In this document: positions 57,350 through 64,000 of the stretch, piece after piece
Layout: every line of letters begins with the position of its first letter
Position numbering within the stretch: the first letter of the stretch is position 1
Assembly (NCBI RefSeq): GCF_963082655.1
Contig: NC_081552.1
Location: 181,582,571 to 181,646,570, forward strand
Direction of reading: 5' to 3'
Source of the DNA: Stomoxys calcitrans
Taxonomy: Eukaryota > Arthropoda > Insecta > Diptera > Muscidae
DNA length: 64,000 nucleotides
Notes under the pieces: model-generated
The model's database searches: none
Told to the model about the DNA's origin: nothing
What the model saw: only the letters and a program-made list of their open reading frames with translations
Position numbers and translations under genes: made by a program

Positions 57350-58837
57350 GTCAGAATGAGGTCCAAGTAGCAGTAACCCGACTAAAGAACAACAAGGCAG
57401 CAGAAGCCGACGGGTTAACCGCCGAACTGTTTAAGACCGGAGGCGACACGCTGATAAGGCGTATGCATCAGCTTATCTGCGCTATCTGCCTAGAAGAACG
57501 CATACCCGATGATTGGAACCTCAGCATACTATGTCCCGTACACAAGAAAGGAGACAAGACGGAATGTGCCAACTACAGAGGAATAAGTTTCCTCCCCATC
57601 GCATACAAGATACTCTCGAGCGTACTGTGTGAAAGATTAAAACCTAAAGTCAATGAGATAATTGGGCCCTATCAATGTGGCTTTAGACCAGGTAAATCCA
57701 CCCTAGACCAGATATTCACACTGCGCCAAATCCTGGAAAAGACCCGAGAAGGACAAATCAACACCTACCACCTCTTTGTTGATTACAAAGCCGCCTTCGA
57801 TACTTCTTTACGTTCAAAGGTATTTCAAGCCATGTGTGTGTTTGGTATCCCTGCAAAATTAATAAGACTCTGCAGGATGACACTTGCTGATACGCGTTCC
57901 TCAGTAAGAATATGAAAGAATCTCTCCGAACCATTTAATACCAATCGAGGTTTCAGACAAGGAGACAGCCTATCGTGTGATCTCTTTAATATCCTGTTGG
58001 AGAAGATAATACGAAATGCAGATGTGAATAGATATGGCAGACTAATCACAAGAGAACACATGCTACTCGCCTATGTCGACGATATCGATATCGTAGGTCA
58101 GTCACCGGAAGTAGTAACTGCAGCCTTTGAAAGAATCGAAAGAGAGTCAGTGAAAATGGGTCTGGCAGTAAATGGATATAAGACGAAATGGATGGTTTCA
58201 ACTCCCAAAAAGCCTTGCACAACCGATCAGATAAATAATATGGAGAAATTTGGGAACCACAACTTTGAGATAGTCAGTAACTTTATCTATGTCGGCACCG
58301 CCGTAACCGAAACGAATGACACCAGTTTTGAGATAAAGCGAAGAATAATACTGGCAAACAAATGCTTCTTTGGACTAAGTATTTAAGTAGTTTAGAAACA
58401 AGGCCACCTCTCGACAGACGAAGACTACACTTTACAAGACCCTGATACTACCCGTGCTGTTATGTGGTTCTGAAGCATGGGTACTTGTGAAAGCAGATGA
58501 GGCAGTGCTTGGAGTATTTGAGAGAAAGATTCTTCGTAAAATATATGGACCAGTTTGCCTTAACGGAGAATATAGGCGACGTATGAACCACGAGCTGTAT
58601 GAGCTGTATGACGACGATAGCATAGTTACACTCATCAAAATACAACGGCTGCGTTGGCTAGGTCATGTTATCAGAATGGATGAAGAAGCTCCAGCAAATA
58701 AGTCTTTTGAAGGCAAACACGGTGGTACCCGCAAACCGGGAAGACCAAAAGCCCGATGGAAAGATCAAGTTGTGGGAGACACCTCGAAACTTGGTGTCAG
58801 AGATTTTAGAATGAGCGAAGAAGATCGAGGCGCTTGA
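57350..58837 (+). pseudogene. RTE reverse transcriptase and C-terminal region, copy 1
   Basis: 57463-57915 encodes PDDWNLSILCPVHKKGDKTECANYRGIS, YQCGFRPGKSTLDQIF and HLFVDYKAAFDT (first Asp). A TGA interrupts at 57913-57915. Then come FRQGDSLSCDLFNILLE and LLAYVDDIDIVG; the active-site box is YVDD here and YADD in copy 2. After a frame break, 58454-58837 encodes VLLCGSEAWVL, FERKILRKIYGPV and RLRWLGHVIRMDEEAP...RKPGRPKARWKDQV, a C-terminal module common in RTE-like elements. Two or more lesions, so inactive. Confidence 0.85.
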
Positions 58838-58889
58838 AACGCTATTCTACGTTCGGCTAGTGGAAGAAATATTCTGTCATAGCCAATTA

Positions 58890-59655
58890 AAGAGAAAGAG
58901 GAATGCCTAAACATTCATATGTGTTTACTGTGAGCAAAGCCTTGATCGAAAAAGTGGACTAAGCATAAAAACCTAAATACAATCTTCATTCAAACGAACA
59001 TTCCATTAAGGAACAGGGGGAAGTTTGAAAAAGCTGCACCTAAGATTGGCATCGATTTTTGCTATGGATACATGCTTGGTATCCAACATATTTGATGCAG
59101 CATAAATTTTTATTATTTTTTTTTTACTATTCATATATGGAGTATTGTTGGCTAACACAAGCACAGAAAACTCTTTCATATTCAATGTGAACATGCTGGT
59201 AACTAAACTCAAAGGGGGCCAAAAATATCATATAATGCCAGAAAGTGGCAAAATAGCATGACACTTTTGTTCACATTTACCGTGTACAAAGTAACGCCAT
59301 TTAGCTTTAAAGATTGTCACCTGCGTTTTCTTGAAAAATTATTCATTTGTTAAAAGACGCTATAAATCTTCCAACATTCATGGTCCCTAATGACCCTTAA
59401 ATACATCGAAAGTAATTTGAAAAATTCATATAAGAAGTGCACCTTAACAGAAAGATGGAAACCGTTTGCGTTATTTGTTGACGAGATGTAAAGAAAAGGT
59501 AATGAATTTCATTCAAAGTGTTCCACGTGTCGAATGATTGTTATAAATTTAATCTTTCTCATAATCATACGGTCAGGGGTACACTTCAAATGCGAATGCA
59601 AATTTTCGAATAAGACACGGCAGAAAGATGTATTTTTTATCAGCTAGTGCTGTTA
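58890..59655. other. Unassigned AT-rich sequence
   Basis: Only a 35-bp SINE scrap near 58993-59030 ('aacattccattaaggaacaggggg') is recognisable. It may be original host sequence. No exon of the XPR1 gene was found here. Confidence 0.35.
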
Positions 59656-59659
59656 CATA

Positions 59660-60985
59660 TGGATATTGAGCAACCCTGTAATCAGTAGCAACGCGTCAGA
59701 TGAAGGAGAGGTATCGGGAGAAAATGAGAGAGGAAAAACGTCTATTCCGCAGAAAGGTAATGGAAAGACGTGAGTGCGAGCGAATTGAGATGTACAGGAG
59801 TCAGAATGAAGTCCGGAAATTCTACCAAAGAATTAAACATCGAACCGATGGCTTTGGTGCAGGCACATCCCCTTACAGAGACAAAGAAGGAAATCTGGAA
59901 ACTGACACAGATAACATGCTGAGGATATAGAAAGAACATTTTACCCAACTGCTAGTGTTCGACGTTGGCGGCAAGGAGGATACCGCAGAACCAATCCCAG
60001 ATGATGGCATATAATTTTTACCTCCTAGTCAGAATGAGGTCCAAGTAGCAGTGACCCGACTTAAAAACAACAAGGCAGCAGGAGCCGACGGGTTACCCGC
60101 TGAACTATATAAGATGACACGCTGATAAGGCGTATGGATCAACTTATCTGCGCAATCTGGCTAGAAGAACTCATACCCGATGATTGGAACCTCAGCATAC
60201 TATGTCCCGTACACAAGAAAGGAGACAAGACGGAATGTGCCAACTACAGAGGAATAAGTCTCCTCCCCATCGCATACAAATTATTCCCGAGCGTACTGTG
60301 TGAAAGATTAAAACCTAAAGTCAATGAGATAATTGGACCCTATCAATGTGGCTTTAGACCTGGTAAATCCACCCTGGACCAGATATTCACACTGCGCTAA
60401 ATCCTGGAAAAGACCCGAGAAGTACAAATCAACACCTACCATCTCTTTGTTGACTACAAAGCCGCCTTCGATACTTCTTTACGTTCAAAGGTATTTCAAG
60501 CCATGTCTGAGTTTGATATCCCTGCAAAATGAATACGCGTTCCTCAGTAAGAATAGGAAAGAATCTCTCCGAACCATTTAATACCAAACGAGATTTTAGA
60601 CAAGGAGACAGCCTATCGTGTGATCTCTTTAATATCCTGTTGGAGAAGATAATACGAGATGCAGATGTGAATAGATGTGGCAGACTAATCTCAAGAGAAC
60701 ACATGCTATTCGCCTATGCCGACGACATCGATATCATAGGTCGTTCACCGGAAGTAGTAACTGCTGCCTTTGAAAGAATCGAAAGAGAGTTAAATGGAGA
60801 TAAGACGAAATGGATAATTTCAACTCCCAAAAAGCCTCGCACAACCGAGCAGATAAAGAAAATGGAGAAATTTGGGAACCACAACTTTGAGACAGTCAGT
60901 AGCATTATGTACGTAACTCGGCACCGCCGTAACCGAAACGAATGATACCAGTTTTGAGATAAAGCGAAGAATAATACTGGCAAAC
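59660..60985 (+). mobile_element. RTE-like retrotransposon, copy 2, left part (5' truncated)
   Basis: It starts in the linker (ATLQSVATxDEGEVSGEN-like, then KRLFRRKVMERRECERIEMYRSQNEVRKFYQRIKHR at 59700-59930). It continues through RT: PDDWNLSILCPVHKKGDK, the FRPGKSTLDQIF block, DYKAAFDT, FRQGDSLSCDLFNILLEK and LFAYADDIDIIGR. Small deletions relative to copy 1 occur near 60112, 60530 and 60795. It breaks at about 60985 and resumes at 63276. Confidence 0.85.
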
Positions 60986-63258
60986 ATATGGGGCGGACCC
61001 TCCCCCTTTCCCTAATTTTCAGAAAAGGGTTCCCACATCTCGAAGATGGGTGGTGCTATTTAAGCGAAATTTTGTGTGCTCTCATATAGTACACTAAAAA
61101 AAAAATTTTTGGTATCCAAATTTCGGATGGGGTACCGCCCCACCCTTAAACCTACCAAACGTACATTTAGACCAATCACGACAATATGGGACTCAAATGA
61201 AAGGTATTAAGGATAAGAAAACGTATCTGATATCCAATTGTCAGACCAAGTGCCAGGGGGACCACTCCAAGCCCCAAAACACCCCTAAATCGGACATACT
61301 TACCGACCATGGCAATATGGGACTCAAATGAAAGGTATTTGCGAGTAGAATACGAATATGATAACCAAATGTGGGACCACGTTTCTGGGGGTCAACCCCT
61401 TCTCCAAAACACCCCCCAAACAGGACTTATTTACTGACCATGGGAATATGGGGCTTAAATAAAAGGTATTTGAGTGTAGAATTCGAATCTGATATCCAAA
61501 TATGAGACCAAGTGTTTGGGGGGTCGCCTCTCCCCAAAAACATCCCCCAAAGGGGACACATTTACGACCATAGACTCATGGGGCTCAAATGAAAGGTATT
61601 TGGGAATAAAGCACAAATCTGATATCAATATTCGGGAAAATTGTCTATGGGGCCATCCCACCCCCACAACACCACCCAACCCCCAAAACACCCCTAAACA
61701 CATATACCGATCATGGCTATATGGGACTCAAATGAAAGGTATTTGGGAGTAGAATAAGAATCTGATATCCAAATGCGGGACCACGTTTCTGGGGGAGTGG
61801 ACCCCTTCCCCAAAACACCCCCCAAACAGGACTTACTTACTGACCATGGGAATATGGGGCTTAAATAAAAGGTATTTAAGTGTAGAATTCGAATCTAATA
61901 TTCAAATATGGGACCAAGTGTTTGGTGGGCCGCCTCTCCCCCAAAGGGGACAAATTTACGACCTTAGCCATATGGGGCAGAAATGAAAGGTCTTTGGGAG
62001 TAAAGAACGAATCTGATATCAATATTTGGGAAAAGTGTCTACGGGGTCACCCCACCCCCACAACACCACCCAAATAGTAAGTATTTGCTGACTTTTGCAA
62101 TATGAGGCCCAAATAAGAGGGTTTTTAGAGTGGAACACGAATCCGATGTATATTTTCAAGGCCAACTCACAGAGTGGCCGCCCATCCCCCAAGCCGGTCA
62201 TGTTTGCCGACTATGGAAATATGGGGCTCAAATTATAGGTATTTGGGAGTAGACTACGTATCTGATATCAACATTAGGGACCAACTGGCTAGGGGACGTC
62301 CCACCACCATAACAACCCCCCAACCCCCCCGTTACTTCAAAAGAGTGGAACTAAGTATTCATAGTTTTTAGGGCCAATACCCCAAACCGGACATATTTGC
62401 TGACATTTGGAATAAGGAGTTTAAATGAGATTTAAAAACGAATTTGATATCCAATTTTGCGGCCAATGGCAATTAAAGGTTCAAAGAAATGATGTATAGA
62501 TATATGATAATAGAGAACGTTACTGATATATTTTCCGGGCTTAGTGTTTGGACGACCACCAAAATCCCCAAAACACCCCTAAATCGGGCATATTTACCGA
62601 CCATGACAATGTGGGCCTACATGAAAGGTTTTGGAGGGTAGAGTAAGAATTGATAGGCATTTTCGGAACCAATTTTCTGGGGGTCTACCCCTTTCCCAAA
62701 ATACCCCACAAACAGCAATTTTTGAGTGACCATCGCAATATGGGGCTCAAATAAAGGTATTTGGGAGCAGAATACGAATTTTATATCCAAATGTAGGACC
62801 ATGTATTTAGGGCATCACCCCTTTCCCAAAACACCCCCAAATTGAAAAAATTTTTCGCCCATGCCAATATGTGGCACAAATGAAAGGTATTTAAGATTAG
62901 AAAACTAATTTGATAACCTATTTTGGGCCATGCCTCATCCTGTAAACTCCTCTTAAGCCAATGGCAATATGGGGTTTAAATAAATGGTATTTGAGAGAAG
63001 AGCACGATGCAGATATTTTTTCAGGGCCATGTATCTGGGAGTACACCTTACATCCAAACTTAAATTCGTAGACCAATAAAGATCATATGGGATTCAGATA
63101 AAGGCACTTATATTGTTAAATTGTTAGTCAAGCGATATACTATTTTCGTAGCATGGTATTTCACTAAAAAATCTTTAATTGTCGAAAATAAATATTCCAA
63201 GGAAACTTTTGTTCCATATAAAGTAAAAGAAGGCGCAGCGGAGCGGGCCCGGGTCAGC
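60986..63258 (+). mobile_element. Helitron-like element, plus orientation, large ~130-bp array with intact 3' end
   Basis: About fifteen units ('atatgggactcaaatgaaaggtatttgggagtagaatacgaatctgatatccaaatg') spaced 128-134 bp are followed by unique 3' sequence and the terminus 'ggcgcagcggagcgggcccgggtcagctag' then T at 63259, a GC-rich hairpin plus CTAG. The 5' end (TCTTCTATT...) is missing. No ORF. It splits RTE copy 2. Confidence 0.65.
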
Positions 63259-63275
63259 TAGTAAGATATATATGT

Positions 63276-63683
63276 ACCCATGCTTCAGAACCATATACAT
63301 GCAGATGAGGCAGTTCTTGGAGTATTTGAGATAAAGATTCTTCGTGAAATATATGGACCAGTTTGCGATAATGGAGAATATAGGCGACGTATGAACCACG
63401 AGCTGTATAACGACGATAGCATAGTTACACGCATCAAAATACAACTGCCGCGTTAGCTAGGTCATGTTGTCAGAATGGATGAAGAAGCTCCAGCAAAGAA
63501 GTCTTTTGAAGACAAACACGATGATACACGCAAGCCGGGAAGACCAATAGCCCGATGGAAAAATCAAGTGGTGGGAGACACCTCGAAACTTGGTGTCAGA
63601 GATTTTAGAATGATCGCGGCGCTTGGACCACTATTCTAAGTTCGGCTAGTGGAACGAATATTCTGTCATAGCCAATTAAAGTA
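63276..63683 (+). pseudogene. RTE copy 2, right part (C-terminal module and 3' end)
   Basis: A 20-23 bp stretch at about 63276-63298 is in reverse orientation relative to copy 1. Colinear sequence follows: 'gcagatgaggcagttcttggagtatttgag' to GRPIARWKNQVVGDTSKLGV and the 3' end 'cattctgtcatagccaattaaagtaag'. Confidence 0.85.
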
Positions 63684-64000
63684 AGTATTCTTGATCAGCG
63701 CAAAAATCTAAGACTATCTAGCCATGTCCGTCCGTCTGTCTGTTGAAATCACTCTACTGTCTTTAAAAATAGAGATATTGAGCTGAAACTTTACACAGAT
63801 TTTGTCCATAAGCAGGGTAAGTTCGAAGATAGGCTATATCGGACTAAATCTTGATATACCCCCCATATAGACCGATCCGCCGATTTAGGGTCTTAGGCCC
63901 ATAAAAGCCACATTTATTATCCGATTTTGCTGAAATTTGAGACAGTGAGTTGTGTTAGGCCCTTCGATATCCTTCTTCAATTTGGCCCAGATCGGTTCAG
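63684..64000 (+). mobile_element. Helentron, plus orientation, runs off the window
   Basis: It begins inside the 5' core ('tattcttgatcagcgcaaaaatctaagactatctagccatgtccgtccgtctgtctgttg') and continues into array units of the 'gtgttaggcccttcgatatcc' subtype to position 64000. Confidence 0.8.

Larger units (their letters stand above)
54853..58880 (+). mobile_element. RTE-like non-LTR retrotransposon, near full length (copy 1), with nested Helentron
   Basis: A leader with the hairpin GCACCACACA (54873-54882) / TGTGTGGTGC (54906-54915) is followed by an endonuclease (about 55360-56050), linker (to 56467), Helentron insertion (56468-57283), RT (57350-58390), and a C-terminal segment (58454-58837). 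It ends at 'cattctgtcatagccaattaaag' near 58890, shared with copy 2 at 63683. The single-ORF layout, endonuclease then RT with no RNase H, fits the RTE clade. Confidence 0.8.

Noticed and set aside
58890..59655. Possible further XPR1 exon in unique sequence upstream of 48518
   Set aside because: No minus-strand frame resembles the SPX or early EXS segments, and no splice-bounded open segment is convincing.

Overview
This is eukaryotic, AT-rich insect DNA, most likely from a muscid fly (Stomoxys/Haematobia/Musca type). That is inferred from the repeat families, above all an INE-1/DINE-1-like Helentron with a palindromic 3' hairpin, together with mariner, RTE, LOA-like and Jockey elements, and from a host gene whose exons read best as an insect XPR1 homologue. 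There are no bacterial features, no CRISPR and no operons.

The only host gene I can support is on the minus strand: the last three coding exons of an XPR1-type (SPX-EXS) phosphate exporter, at 48518-48349, 39751-39509 and 30780-30646. Splice sites and phases agree, and the exons encode about 181 residues of the EXS domain and C-terminal tail. The two introns are about 8.6 kb and 8.7 kb and are largely transposable-element DNA. Earlier exons must lie beyond position 64000 or be too short to see.

Region by region. 1-2765: a minus-oriented Helitron carrying an array of ~130-bp repeats. 2848-6830: a deeply nested stack (Helentron, mariner MITE, fold-back element with an 8-bp target duplication, mariner). 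7003-8550: an RTE fragment. 8551-9985: Helitron arrays. 10859-12974: a degenerate DD41D Tc1/mariner element with a Helentron inside. 13840-17945: back-to-back Helentrons with ~153-bp internal arrays. 17946-19125: RTE and LOA-like fragments joined head to head. 19440-21240: SINE, fold-back arm and Helentrons. 21880-26340: a LOA-like retrotransposon. 26615-29142: a Jockey-like retrotransposon. 30070-48640: the XPR1 3' exons and their element-filled introns. 48640-54260: Helentron, Helitron, a third tandem array, a MITE and a full-length Helentron. 54850-63683: two RTE copies, each interrupted by another element. 63684-64000: a Helentron.

The elements are mostly dead: coding frames are broken and insertions are nested. 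The most informative points are the nesting order, an internally deleted mariner beside two near-identical short derivatives, two unrelated rolling-circle families that both carry satellite-like arrays, and a short element sharing the 5' leader of the RTE. I see no convincing new cellular system here. The analogy to Drosophila DINE-TR1-type satellite-bearing Helentrons is known biology and not a new claim.
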